Shown here one piece after another: positions 1-8,844 of a DNA stretch of 64,000 nucleotides. Position numbers and translations under genes: made by a program. The DNA lies in contig NZ_NRQT01000002.1 of NCBI RefSeq assembly GCF_004119455.1, positions 7,501 through 71,500 on the forward strand, written 5' to 3'. Every line of letters begins with the position of its first letter. Within the stretch, counting starts at the first letter, position 1. Source of the DNA: Chryseobacterium sp. CH25. GTDB lineage: Bacteria; Bacteroidota; Bacteroidia; Flavobacteriales; Weeksellaceae. The notes beneath the pieces are model-generated. The model had not been told where the DNA came from, made no database searches, and was given only the letters and a program-made list of their open reading frames with translations.

Positions 1-1296
1 TTCAGGAATGACTGGTCTTCCACTTTAAATGTAGAAAACAGATCCTATTCTTATCCTGCTCTAAGTACATCTTTGGTTTTAACAGATATGTTACATAAAC
101 TAAATGGTACAACTTCTAAAGTATTAACGTTTGCAAAGCTTCGCGCTGCTTATGCAGTAACTGGTAACGGATTAAATCCTTATGAGTTATACAATACTTA
201 CAGACTTGCTGCTGATCCTACAGGACATGCAATTTTAAGTAGATTAAAAATTCTATATGATGCTGGGGTACAAGCTGAAAAATTAAAGAGTTTTGAAGTA
301 GGGGCAGATCTTAAGTTCTTTAACAAAGTTTCTCTGGATGTAAGTTATTTTGTGAACACAGCAACAAAACAATTAATTAATCTACCTATGAATCCTCTTT
401 CAGGGTATGAGAATATGAAAATTAATGGGGGGAAACTTCAAAATAGTGGAATTGAAGTGGTTTTGAACACTGATATTTTTAAAAATGAAAACTTTAACTG
501 GAATGTAAATGCCAATTTTTCAAAATTAAAAAGTGAGATAAAAGAGATTTATGGCCCTCTTTCTAAATATCCTTTGGGCGGTTATGATAATGTTACATTT
601 TTTGCTGAAGTAGGTAAACCTTATGGAGCTATTTATGGAACTAAATTTTTAAGAGTAGAAGATCCTAATAATCCTAATTTTGGAAAATTGATTGTAGGAG
701 CAAACGGATTACCTCAGGCAACTCCCGATCAGTATTATTTAGGAGATCAAAATCCGAGAATGTTATTTGGACTTACCAATAGCTTTAGTTATAAAAATAT
801 TGGACTTTCTTTTCAGATTGATGGACGTATTGGTGGAAAATTTTATTCAGCAACACAATCGGCTTTGCAGAAAGTAGGCCTTGCATCTGATACGGCTCCT
901 GGAGGAAGAAGAGATAATTTTGTTCTTGATGCAGTAGTACAGCAGCCTGGTGGTGGATATGCATCTAATACCAAGGAAATCACCCAACAGGATTATTGGG
1001 CAGCTGTAACAGTAGGAAATTTAGGTATTACAGAACAGAATATTTATGATGCAACCAATATCAGATTAAGAAATATTCAGGTATCCTATAGTTTTCCTAA
1101 AAGCCTGTTTCAAAAATTTGCCCTTCAAAGTGCAAAGGTTGCTTTCACAGCAAATAATGTATGGATGTTATATAGTAAAGCAAAAGGCATAGACCCTGAG
1201 TCCGTATTTGCTATCAACTCCAATGCTGTAGGGTTTGAAAATCTTTCATTTCCAACTACCAGATCTTATTTATTCACAATAACATTAGGCTTTTAA
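1..1296 (+). CDS. SusC/RagA-family TonB-linked outer membrane protein, 3' part only
   Basis: The frame is open from the first base of the window, so the gene begins upstream and only about 431 C-terminal residues are visible. The opening residues FRNDWSSTL and the following NRSYSYPALS match the stretch found in the beta-barrel of SusC proteins. The rest is barrel strands ending in FTITLGF, with the terminal Phe typical of outer-membrane barrels. SusC proteins import oligomers or other bulky nutrients across the outer membrane using TonB energy, with a SusD lid. The next gene, 16 bases downstream, is a SusD-type lipoprotein, so the two form a pair. The substrate cannot be told from this part. 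Confidence 0.93.
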   Translation, partial: FRNDWSSTLNVENRSYSYPALSTSLVLTDMLHKLNGTTSKVLTFAKLRAAYAVTGNGLNPYELYNTYRLAADPTGHAILSRLKILYDAGVQAEKLKSFEVGADLKFFNKVSLDVSYFVNTATKQLINLPMNPLSGYENMKINGGKLQNSGIEVVLNTDIFKNENFNWNVNANFSKLKSEIKEIYGPLSKYPLGGYDNVTFFAEVGKPYGAIYGTKFLRVEDPNNPNFGKLIVGANGLPQATPDQYYLGDQNPRMLFGLTNSFSYKNIGLSFQIDGRIGGKFYSATQSALQKVGLASDTAPGGRRDNFVLDAVVQQPGGGYASNTKEITQQDYWAAVTVGNLGITEQNIYDATNIRLRNIQVSYSFPKSLFQKFALQSAKVAFTANNVWMLYSKAKGIDPESVFAINSNAVGFENLSFPTTRSYLFTITLGF

Positions 1297-1312
1297 TATC
1301 AATAATAATATT

Positions 1313-3208
1313 ATGAAAAAGTATATTTTATCTTTCATAGCACTTGCTGCGGTTCTTGCTTCATGCAGCGATTTTGAAGACATGAATAATGACCCCTATG
1401 CTGTTGATATTAACAGTGCTGAACCGGAATATTTCTTAAACAATTCTATTTTGGGTGCCCAACAGGATCCCAATATTGCTGAACGTACCTTTGTTCTGTA
1501 TTGGAAAACTGCATCAAGACAGCATCTGACAACAGGAATTGCAGGTGGGTCATACGATGATTCCTGGACCATAGAATATTGGAAAGGAATTTCAGAATGG
1601 CTGAATAATGCCAATGCAACTATTGATATCGTTAACGAAAAGAAAGCAATAGGACAGGGTAAACCTTACTATGATAATCTTACACAGGTAGCTAGAATCT
1701 GGAGAGCTTATTTAATGAGTGAATTCTCTGATAATTTTGGTCCACAGCCTATTCAGGCATTTAAAAAAGTAAATCCTGGCTTTAATTCTGAAAAAGAAGT
1801 GTACTATTTTATTTTAGATGAGCTGAAGGATGCAGCAGCTAAAATAGATGTCAGTCAGCCTGCTCCTTCCAATCCCAGTGCTTATGACATGGCCTATGGA
1901 TTTAAATGGAGCCAATGGGTAAAGTATGCCAACTCCATGAGAATGAGAGTTGCTATGAGAATCTCAGAGGTAGATCCTGCAAAAGCAAAAGCTGAGTTTG
2001 AAAGTGCTGCCAATTCTAATATGTTCATCAGTACAAGTGATGATAATTTTAAGGTTAAAGAAGATACCGGCTGGAATCCTTTATCAGGAGTAATGTCCAG
2101 AGAATGGAACTCTCAGATTTTATCAGCTACACTTAATAATATGTATATCGGTTTAGGTGGGGTTAATTCTACAGATCAATTGCCGGCCGCACAGCATACC
2201 GCGGTAAAAGCTTCCGATTATATTGGAATAAAATATGATGAACAATTTTCTACAATGACGAATGATCCTAGTGCAGGATATTGGCTGGATGGACTTCCTA
2301 ATAAAATAGATCCAAGAGCTTATAAAACATTTTATATTCCGGGAGATCTTACCAACCCGATTTATTCACTTTATCCTACCTATACCAGCCAGGCTACTAC
2401 CAATAAAGGAGACCTTACTTTTGCCAACGGTTCTAAGGTTACAATTAATACCGTAAATACCTGGAATACCACAACAATAGGAAACTGGGGTGTAAAAGGT
2501 CAGAGAAACGGATTAAGAGGGGTTATCGGATGTATGCCGGCCTTAGGAAAACAATATAGAGAAGGTAAAAATTCCCGAATTTTCTTCGCAAGCTGGGAAA
2601 CTTATTTTCTGATGGCAGAAGCTGCTTTAAAAGGCTGGTCTGTTCCTATGAGTGATTTAGCAGCCTATAATAAAGGAATTCAGGATAGTTTCGCATATAA
2701 TGGAGTGTCTCAATTCTATACACAGTATATTGCTTCAACAGATTATAACCGTGACGGAACTTCTGTTGCCTATACGCATGTAACAGAGCCGGGAGCCAGC
2801 CATACTATGAACTATAAAGATCCTTCTACGGGTAATATGGTTTCTGTTGAAATTAAATATCCAGTAAATACGATTTACAAAAACGGTTCAGTGAGAAATG
2901 ATAAGCTTACGAAAATCATTACTCAAAAATATATTGCCAATATGCCATGGCTTCCGTTGGAATCATGGAGTGATCAAAGAAGACTAGGGTTACCTTTCTT
3001 TGAAAATCCTGCGATAGAAACACCGTTGGTTAATTTACCCAATCTGAATTCAGGAAATTATATGACCAATTCTATTCAGAATTTCCCTCAAAGGTTAAGA
3101 TATCCAAGTACCTTTAGAAATACAGATCAGGATGGGTATACGAAAGCCGTACAGCTACTGGGCGGACAAGATGCAGTACTTACCCCTCTTTGGTGGGCAA
3201 AACACTAA
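1313..3208 (+). CDS. SusD/RagB-like nutrient-binding outer membrane lipoprotein (SusD-like_2 type)
   Basis: A 631-residue protein with a lipoprotein signal (MKKYILSFIALAAVLASC, acylated Cys near residue 18), followed by the SDFEDMNNDPYAV start usual for this SusD subgroup. It would be the surface-exposed lid and substrate-binding partner of the SusC ending at 1296. Helical TPR-like stretches (residues about 90-240) and a C-terminal LPLESWSDQRRLGLPFF region that resembles the family end support this. At 631 residues it is longer than the classical SusD of about 500-550. A strong hairpin terminator follows, so the susCD unit probably ends here. No enzyme gene follows on the same strand, so the substrate is unknown. 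Confidence 0.9.
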   Translation: MKKYILSFIALAAVLASCSDFEDMNNDPYAVDINSAEPEYFLNNSILGAQQDPNIAERTFVLYWKTASRQHLTTGIAGGSYDDSWTIEYWKGISEWLNNANATIDIVNEKKAIGQGKPYYDNLTQVARIWRAYLMSEFSDNFGPQPIQAFKKVNPGFNSEKEVYYFILDELKDAAAKIDVSQPAPSNPSAYDMAYGFKWSQWVKYANSMRMRVAMRISEVDPAKAKAEFESAANSNMFISTSDDNFKVKEDTGWNPLSGVMSREWNSQILSATLNNMYIGLGGVNSTDQLPAAQHTAVKASDYIGIKYDEQFSTMTNDPSAGYWLDGLPNKIDPRAYKTFYIPGDLTNPIYSLYPTYTSQATTNKGDLTFANGSKVTINTVNTWNTTTIGNWGVKGQRNGLRGVIGCMPALGKQYREGKNSRIFFASWETYFLMAEAALKGWSVPMSDLAAYNKGIQDSFAYNGVSQFYTQYIASTDYNRDGTSVAYTHVTEPGASHTMNYKDPSTGNMVSVEIKYPVNTIYKNGSVRNDKLTKIITQKYIANMPWLPLESWSDQRRLGLPFFENPAIETPLVNLPNLNSGNYMTNSIQNFPQRLRYPSTFRNTDQDGYTKAVQLLGGQDAVLTPLWWAKH

Positions 3209-3229
3209 ATTAAATACTGAATTTATTGT

Positions 3230-3271
3230 AAAAAAGAATCCTTTCCAAATTTTGGAAAGGATTCTTTTTTT
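3230..3271. terminator. Intrinsic terminator, probably bidirectional
   Basis: A near-perfect inverted repeat (AAAGAATCCTTTCCAAA paired with TTTGGAAAGGATTCTTT) lies 20 bases after the SusD stop and runs into a T tract on the plus strand and an A tract on the other side. It separates the plus-strand susCD pair from the convergent fibre locus on the minus strand. Confidence 0.85.
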
Positions 3272-3321
3272 AGAGTAGAGTCTTATTTCTCCAAACTTAT
3301 TATTTTTAGTAATACGCTGCA

Positions 3322-3900
3322 TCAATTCGCAACGATGGTGAAAACTACTCGTGCACTGTAAGTATTTGTTGGAACTGTTACAGAAACACCAGCCAGCTGC
3401 AATATTAAGTTGATATCTGCAAAAGTTACACTATTACCCAGTCCTAGAACACCACTAAAAGTAAAAGTGACAAAAGTTGTATCAGCGGTCTGGGATATTG
3501 GGATATAAGTAGTTCCACCATTAATAGAGGAAGTACAAAGAACACAGACTCCATGTATTGTTGTTGTTCCGCCGGTTCTTTTAGCAGAAAGAGTCAGAGC
3601 ATTGTTCCAAGGGTTTGGGGTATAACGCATGGTCATCTTTGCTCCTGAACCTGAAAGAAGATTGAGGAAAGACCCTGGTAGTGTACCGGATAAAGTGATC
3701 TGATTACTGCCGTTACTAACGGAATTATCATAAGTTCCTGCATAATTACTCCCGGCTTCGGTGATAGCTGGTATAGTGGCTGTCCAGTTTCCGGATACAT
3801 TTACAACCTGTGCATTCATACAGCTACCGATGAGTAAAAGGAAAATATATAAATGTCTTTTTATGCAGATTCTTCTGAAAAGATGGTGATTCATTCTCAT
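3322..3900 (-). CDS. Exported protein of the fibre locus, candidate tip or minor subunit
   Basis: A 192-residue protein with an N-terminal hydrophobic segment (about 17-26) ending in LLLIGSCMNAQ. This could be a lipoprotein site (IGSC) or an ordinary signal peptide cleaved after NAQ. The mature part is rich in Thr, Ser, Gly and Val and predicted all-beta. It contains a close Cys pair (CVLC, about 122-125) and ends in a strand, YSARVVFTIVAN, resembling the last strands of the two other subunit-like proteins of the locus. It is the last gene of a tightly packed run, 10 bases after its neighbour. Position at the distal end, a different sequence and the Cys pair suggest a tip or anchor, by analogy with chaperone-usher operons. 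No family was recognised. An in-frame ATG at 3894 is an equally good start. Confidence 0.7.
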   Translation of the reverse strand: MRMNHHLFRRICIKRHLYIFLLLIGSCMNAQVVNVSGNWTATIPAITEAGSNYAGTYDNSVSNGSNQITLSGTLPGSFLNLLSGSGAKMTMRYTPNPWNNALTLSAKRTGGTTTIHGVCVLCTSSINGGTTYIPISQTADTTFVTFTFSGVLGLGNSVTFADINLILQLAGVSVTVPTNTYSARVVFTIVAN

Positions 3901-3910
3901 GCTTCATTTT

Positions 3911-4435
3911 TTATTCTGTGATGGTATAAACAATGGTAAGGGTAGTACTGGCTTTGGTGGCTAAGTTGGCATAAGTATTGGGAACCAGGGAAATTGTAAG
4001 TCGGTGTCCATTATTGGCTCCGTTCCCAGTAAAAGCCCCACCAATTCCACTGATGATGGTAACCGGAGTGTTGGTTAGGGTAACTTGTGCCGAAGGCGTT
4101 CCTAATGTACCTCCTCCTGCTCCGGAAGCTGCTGCTGCCTGTAATTTGATATCTACTCCGGCAATGAGAGTACCGCTAATAGCTGCTGTAATTTTTCGGG
4201 TAAGTCCTCCGCTGGTAATAGCAGAAGTATAGTTAACCCATTTTGATGTATTGGGAGTTGGATTCGTAAGAGGGTTTCCAGCTTCGGTAGGTGCTGTAAA
4301 ATTTAAAGTGATATTTCCTGTAGGTTCTATATCCATTAAAGTAACCACAGGTAAAGTTAAGGTAGCATTAGTTTGAGAATATAATGAACCGGACAAAATA
4401 AAAGATGCGAATAATAGGGTGCGTTTCAGAATCAT
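3911..4435 (-). CDS. Fibre subunit-like secreted protein, paralogue of the 8080-8658 gene
   Basis: A 174-residue exported protein with signal peptide MILKRTLLFASFILSGSLYSQ. The mature part is clearly related to the protein encoded at 8080-8658: both have a DIEP motif near the start, the block FTAPTEAGNP, GVDIKLQAAAASGAG-type and ISGIGGAFTGNGANNGHRLT-type segments, and a final strand TLTIVYTITE. The repeated beta-strand character and the VTYTI-like C-terminal strand recall pilus subunits of chaperone-usher systems, but I cannot assign it to a named family. Its start overlaps the stop of the usher-like gene by four bases (ATGA), so the two are probably translationally coupled. Probable minor subunit. 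Confidence 0.78.
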   Translation of the reverse strand: MILKRTLLFASFILSGSLYSQTNATLTLPVVTLMDIEPTGNITLNFTAPTEAGNPLTNPTPNTSKWVNYTSAITSGGLTRKITAAISGTLIAGVDIKLQAAAASGAGGGTLGTPSAQVTLTNTPVTIISGIGGAFTGNGANNGHRLTISLVPNTYANLATKASTTLTIVYTITE

Positions 4436-7182
4436 TTCTTATTTTTTATTACATTATATCCTACTTTTAAGGATTCCTGCTGGTATTTAATTTCTATCTG
4501 TTGTTTTACGATCTGGATGTTGAGTTTCTTTATTTCCGAAGGCTGTAACGTAAACTGAAATTTATCGTTCAGAATTTTATAACGCTTATCAAGACCATTT
4601 CTATAAAGCTTAATGGTCCAGTCACCCGGTCGGAGATAAGTGAAATCAAAATCTTCTCCGATAAAACATACTTTACGATACGTCTGATCGTTACTAATTG
4701 CTTCTATAATGATGCTTTCTCTTTTATTTTTACCTTTTTTAGTCTGTAATGCATCAATATCTGTTTGATCTTTTTTCTCTGCTTCCGAAAGTTGAACCTT
4801 TCCCTGTACATTGGCTGCAGCAGTTAATCCGAAATTGAAAATATTTTCTTTGTTAAGGAGAGACATTGTAGCTGGAAAGCCAACTGTAGGAATATCGTTA
4901 ATAGCTGTTGTTGAACGGTCTATCTCAAGGAAATAATTACCGGGGAGTACATTTTTAAAAATATAATTTCCATCTTTATCAGTAACGGATAGATAATTAC
5001 CCAGCATTAATCTTATACCTTCTGTTTTTTTTATCCCAAGGTTACCAACATTTCCGGAGAGAGAAACGTATTCGGCAGTTCTCTGTACCGGAATATTGGG
5101 ACGCCATGTATAGCGCATAGAAAATATAAAATCTTTATCTCCCAGCTGGCCTCTCTGTAATGAATATCTCCCTGAAAGATCTAGCTCATTTCCCGGAAAT
5201 AGTTGTTGATGAAACAGAAGTTCAAATAAGTTTCTGTCTTTAAAATATTCTTCAGGAATATAATTGTTTTGATAAAAAAGACTTAAGCTGGTTTTATCAG
5301 AGAACTTACTGAAGACTCTTGCTCCATAATAAAGCTGTTTTTGGTTTTGAAGCTGATATCTGGAAGTAATCGCATAGCTACCAAAGAGACTAAAAGAGGT
5401 CTTAAACTTTTCAAATGAGAGATTGGCTGCATATAAACTGGAATGTCCATTAAATCCAGTCAGATAATTGTCTGTATTTCCAAACTGTCCTTCAAGATTA
5501 ACCTGAAATATTCCGATACGCTGATCTATGCTTACTCTGAAGAAACGTTCATAATAATCAAACTGCTTAGGTTCTAAACGATCCTGATATTTCTGAAAAC
5601 CATGGTTGATAATGATAGAACCATTGGACAGGTATTTATATTGGATCCCATACTGCAGATATTTTCTATAAGGAGCAGCCAGAAATAAAGTATCTCTCTG
5701 GAAATTTTTAGCATCCTGCATATAATTGGCGAGAACACTGATTTTTTTCGTCAGCCTGTATTGAAGATACCCGCTGAAAGTATTGGTATTGGTAAAATAT
5801 CCTGCAAACTGAGGGCTTGCCTTCATGTAAGCTAAATTCCCATTGAATTTATTGAAATTTACCTCAGCCTGTGCCATATAAGCGGTTCCTTCAGCGTTTT
5901 TTGTTGTGCTGTAGGCAAATTCTCCGGAAAGATTGATGTGCTTTGAAATTTTAAACTTTCCTTTTGTGTAAGGAAGGTGAGCTTCAGCGTTTGCACTTAT
6001 ATTTCTAATGTCAGATTCTTCTTTCATGGGCATTTTGTACAGATACCCAACTGAAACTTCAGACTCTTTACGGATTTTGAGTGCGGTATAGATATTAAAC
6101 TCATCTTTAATATCTCTGAAAAACCTTGGACGGTTATAAAAACCTCCCACACTTACTCTATTAAAATCATACCTGATTTCTGCACCACGGCCATATCTGG
6201 CAAACTCAGTTAAATATGATGAAGAGTAGGTTTTATCTCCTAAGTGTAGAAATAAATTATCCCTTTTATAGTTGATAAAATATTCTTCATACTGAGTAAA
6301 AGTGTTTAATTCAATAGGATTATGGGTTACAGCATGAAACTCAATCTGATTTTTATTTTCCTTATCCAATGAGCCTTTACCATAGATTTCGCCCTGAAAG
6401 CCATCATTGTATATTCCCATATTCTTCATTCCGATAAAGGATAATGAGGCAACAACCGGAAGTCTGTGATAAATATCCTGATTGGCAGGATGTACAGATA
6501 TAACCTGGGTACTTATGTAAACCGTTTGATCCTCTTTGGGATTATCTTTTGAACTTACCGAAAGATTTAGGTTTTGAAATTCATTCTGTCCCAATTCAGG
6601 ACTGGTAGCTTTATGTATGGTAATAATCTTTGACTCATTTGGACCCAGAGTGATGGAAGGATCATGATCTACAATCGCATTTTTACTTTGGAGAGTAAGG
6701 TTTTCAGTTACATTCCCATTATTTTTTAGAAGAAAAGAGGCACGTATCGTTTCTCCTGCTCTTGTAAACTCCGGAGACTCCAGGGCTGTAAGGGAAAGCT
6801 TTCTGTTTGCAGAAATTGTAATAGATGAAGTCTTTGTGGAAGCTAATCCACTAGAGCGGTCTGTAATATTTAATGTGATAGAGTATTCCCCTTGCGTAGC
6901 TTCTGCTGAAATACGTAAAGGAACGAGATATACCGAGCTTTCCTGTGATGAGATCTGAAATTCCCCTTTTTCTAAAATAGGGGTAATAAGCGGATTTGAA
7001 GTAGTAACTGAAATATCATATACTTTATTCTCAGAAGAATTGTTTTGCAGACTGAAGGGAATAGAAGTAGACATTCCCGGCATTAAGCTATCTTTTTTAC
7101 TGACCAATCGGGTTGGCTGTTGTTGAGAAAAAGCTAATAACGGGAATAGTATAACAATAAATAATATCCAGGTTTTAATCAT
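4432..7182 (-). CDS. Usher-like outer membrane protein with Ig-like and carboxypeptidase-regulatory-like domains
   Basis: A 916-residue protein with signal peptide MIKTWILFIVILFPLLAFSQ. Residues about 20-235 look like two beta-sandwich domains of the COG1470/NEW3 kind (VYDISVTTSNPLI, TLQSKNAIVDHDPSI). Residues about 240-720 are dense alternating beta-strands with many Tyr/Phe, as in a large outer-membrane barrel (EYFINYKRDNLFLHLGD, FIFSMRYTWRP). After the barrel come a domain with TDKDGNYIFKNVLPGNYFLEI, a carboxypeptidase-regulatory/CnaB-like pattern, and a second such domain to the C-terminus. The order resembles a fimbrial usher, which also carries small beta-domains beside a barrel, but the similarity is architectural and not proven homology. 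It sits between a chaperone-like gene (8-base overlap) and a subunit gene (4-base overlap). Inferred role: assembly and export platform for the subunit-like proteins. Confidence 0.75.
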   Translation of the reverse strand: MIKTWILFIVILFPLLAFSQQQPTRLVSKKDSLMPGMSTSIPFSLQNNSSENKVYDISVTTSNPLITPILEKGEFQISSQESSVYLVPLRISAEATQGEYSITLNITDRSSGLASTKTSSITISANRKLSLTALESPEFTRAGETIRASFLLKNNGNVTENLTLQSKNAIVDHDPSITLGPNESKIITIHKATSPELGQNEFQNLNLSVSSKDNPKEDQTVYISTQVISVHPANQDIYHRLPVVASLSFIGMKNMGIYNDGFQGEIYGKGSLDKENKNQIEFHAVTHNPIELNTFTQYEEYFINYKRDNLFLHLGDKTYSSSYLTEFARYGRGAEIRYDFNRVSVGGFYNRPRFFRDIKDEFNIYTALKIRKESEVSVGYLYKMPMKEESDIRNISANAEAHLPYTKGKFKISKHINLSGEFAYSTTKNAEGTAYMAQAEVNFNKFNGNLAYMKASPQFAGYFTNTNTFSGYLQYRLTKKISVLANYMQDAKNFQRDTLFLAAPYRKYLQYGIQYKYLSNGSIIINHGFQKYQDRLEPKQFDYYERFFRVSIDQRIGIFQVNLEGQFGNTDNYLTGFNGHSSLYAANLSFEKFKTSFSLFGSYAITSRYQLQNQKQLYYGARVFSKFSDKTSLSLFYQNNYIPEEYFKDRNLFELLFHQQLFPGNELDLSGRYSLQRGQLGDKDFIFSMRYTWRPNIPVQRTAEYVSLSGNVGNLGIKKTEGIRLMLGNYLSVTDKDGNYIFKNVLPGNYFLEIDRSTTAINDIPTVGFPATMSLLNKENIFNFGLTAAANVQGKVQLSEAEKKDQTDIDALQTKKGKNKRESIIIEAISNDQTYRKVCFIGEDFDFTYLRPGDWTIKLYRNGLDKRYKILNDKFQFTLQPSEIKKLNIQIVKQQIEIKYQQESLKVGYNVIKNKK

Positions 7183-7976
7183 TTTTTACTTCTAGTTCCA
7201 CATTGAGCGCAAATGCGTTCTCGTCTTCATCCGTTGCTATTACAGTTGCTTTGTACTGTGCAGGGGGTACTTTACTGATATCAATGTAAAAGGTTTTAGA
7301 AGTAGAAGGAAGTAATCCCATTTTTAAACTGGAAAAGGTTCCTATTTTTTCTCCTGTTTTACGGTTGTAAATCTCAATAGCTGTTGTGGGTTTACAGTAA
7401 AGATTTCCATTGTTGGCTATTGCTACTTTCACGGTTTGTTTTCCTTCTTCTTTCTCTACTTTGATATTTTCAAATCTAAGGTCCGGTTTGGCCTTTTCTG
7501 TATCATAATCTGTAATAACCTGAATAGCATATCGTATAACAGAGGTAATGCTTACTCCAGGTTGTTTGTCGCTTGGCTTTATATCTTCTACAGGTTCAAC
7601 GATAATAACACTCCAATAGCTGCCAGGATCCATTACTTGATTAGGAACGGTAATCTCATACAGGACTTCCGTCTTTTCTTTACCCTTAAAGTAACCAGAT
7701 TGGTGTTGAATTTTATCCAGTCTCCATTAGTCCTCTTTTGGGTGTGCAATTCCGTGTAATTAATTGTTCCGTCTGCATGATAAGTAAAATCCTGTAAAAA
7801 TAATTTTACAGTTTGTGGGGTGCTTCCCGTATTTTCAATCGCTACCTTTCCTTTATAAACTTTTCCGTTTTCTATTTTGTAGGAATGCGTAAGCCCATTC
7901 AGAACCACAATGCCGGCATGTAAAAACTGAACTGCAAAATCAGAGTGATTAAAAGAAGAATACGCTTTATCATCAT
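7175..7976 (-). pseudogene. Two-domain chaperone-like exported protein, broken by two one-base frameshifts (possibly sequence errors)
   Basis: No single frame covers this gene, but three frames join into one sensible protein of about 267 residues. The first part is a signal peptide, MMIKRILLLITLILQFSF, starting at 7976. Adding one base in the A5 run at 7922-7926 continues it as LHAGIVVLNGLTHS and a beta-sandwich with VAIENTGSTPQTVKLFLQDF. Adding one base near 7683-7690 joins NGDWIKFNTNLVT to KGKEKTEVLYEITVPNQV and then a second domain (LRFENIKVEKEEGKQTVKV to ELEVKND). Two immunoglobulin-like domains and about 240 mature residues match the size and layout of periplasmic pilus chaperones and also of DUF916/COG1470-type proteins. 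It lies between the first subunit and the usher, the place a chaperone takes in chaperone-usher operons. Both lesions are next to short homopolymers. Confidence 0.72.
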
Positions 7977-8079
7977 ATAAAGTTTATAGGTTTATTATTT
8001 ATAATATAAAAACAGGAAGAAACTGGGATACAATTTCTTCTTGTTTTTGAAATGCAAAATTGAATTTTATTGAAAAATT

Positions 8080-8658
8080 CTAGTTATCTGATATTGTGTA
8101 AGTAACGGTAGCTACAGTAGTGGCAGTTGCCTGTAAGTCTGCATAAGCAGCTACACCACCAGGTCCGCTTCCTGCAGCAAGTGCATAAGTAAGATTATGT
8201 CCGTTATTAGTACCATTGCCTGTATAAGCACTTCCGATACCGGAAATAATCGTCTGGTCAGCAGCACTTAATGTTAAAAGACCTGCAGATGTTCCTAACG
8301 TACCAGCTCCAGAGCCTGTTGCAGCTGCAGCAGTTACATGGATGTCTACTCCCGGAATAATAGCATTAACTTTTACACTTACATTACGGGTAGGATCTGC
8401 TACTGATTTGATAGAAGAATAATTAAGCCATAAAGTTGTATTAGCCGCACTAGGTAGAATAGGGTTTCCAGCTTCTGTAGGAGCTGTAAATCCTAATGTA
8501 ATATTTTTTGTAGCGGCAGGTTCAATGTCTACCAGGGCAACCTCAGGGATCGAAATAGTGATCGTATGGTTGTCCGTATTGGTATCCTGTGCATTCAGAT
8601 TTCCGCATATGGCTGCTGCAAATAAAGACATTGCAACCGTTAATTTTAATTTATTCAT
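8080..8658 (-). CDS. Putative major fibre subunit, secreted
   Basis: A 192-residue protein with signal peptide MNKLKLTVAMSLFAAAICGNLNAQ. The mature part is Ala/Thr/Gly rich and all-beta in character. It shares with the 3911-4435 product the motifs VDIEP, FTAPTEAGNP, GVDIHVTAAAATGSG, TIISGIGSAYTGNGTNNGH and a final VATVTYTISDN strand. It is the first gene of the minus-strand run, set off by about 100 bases from the chaperone-like gene, as expected if the major subunit is expressed most strongly. No database family was recognised with confidence. Low Cys content and the repeated small residues fit a structural surface protein. Function is inferred from gene order and paralogy only. Confidence 0.78.
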   Translation of the reverse strand: MNKLKLTVAMSLFAAAICGNLNAQDTNTDNHTITISIPEVALVDIEPAATKNITLGFTAPTEAGNPILPSAANTTLWLNYSSIKSVADPTRNVSVKVNAIIPGVDIHVTAAAATGSGAGTLGTSAGLLTLSAADQTIISGIGSAYTGNGTNNGHNLTYALAAGSGPGGVAAYADLQATATTVATVTYTISDN

Positions 8659-8789
8659 GATCTTAATATTAGTAGAGTGAAAATAATAAAAATCAACAAA
8701 CTATGAAATAAATATATGATAATTTTTATATTGATGACTATTTTGCTTTCGTAATGGATTTTTTTTGAAAAATATTTCACTTTTCGGCC

Positions 8790-8820
8790 AAAAAAAATCC
8801 CATACGTTTGTACAGGATTT
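8790..8820 (-). terminator. Probable intrinsic terminator of the phospholipase C transcript
   Basis: Read on the minus strand, AAATCC and GGATTT are separated by 13-14 bases and followed by a run of eight T. It lies about 25 bases beyond the stop of the phospholipase C gene. The loop is long for a terminator, so support is moderate. Confidence 0.5.
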
Positions 8821-8844
8821 ATCATGTTTTATAGAAGAAAAGTC

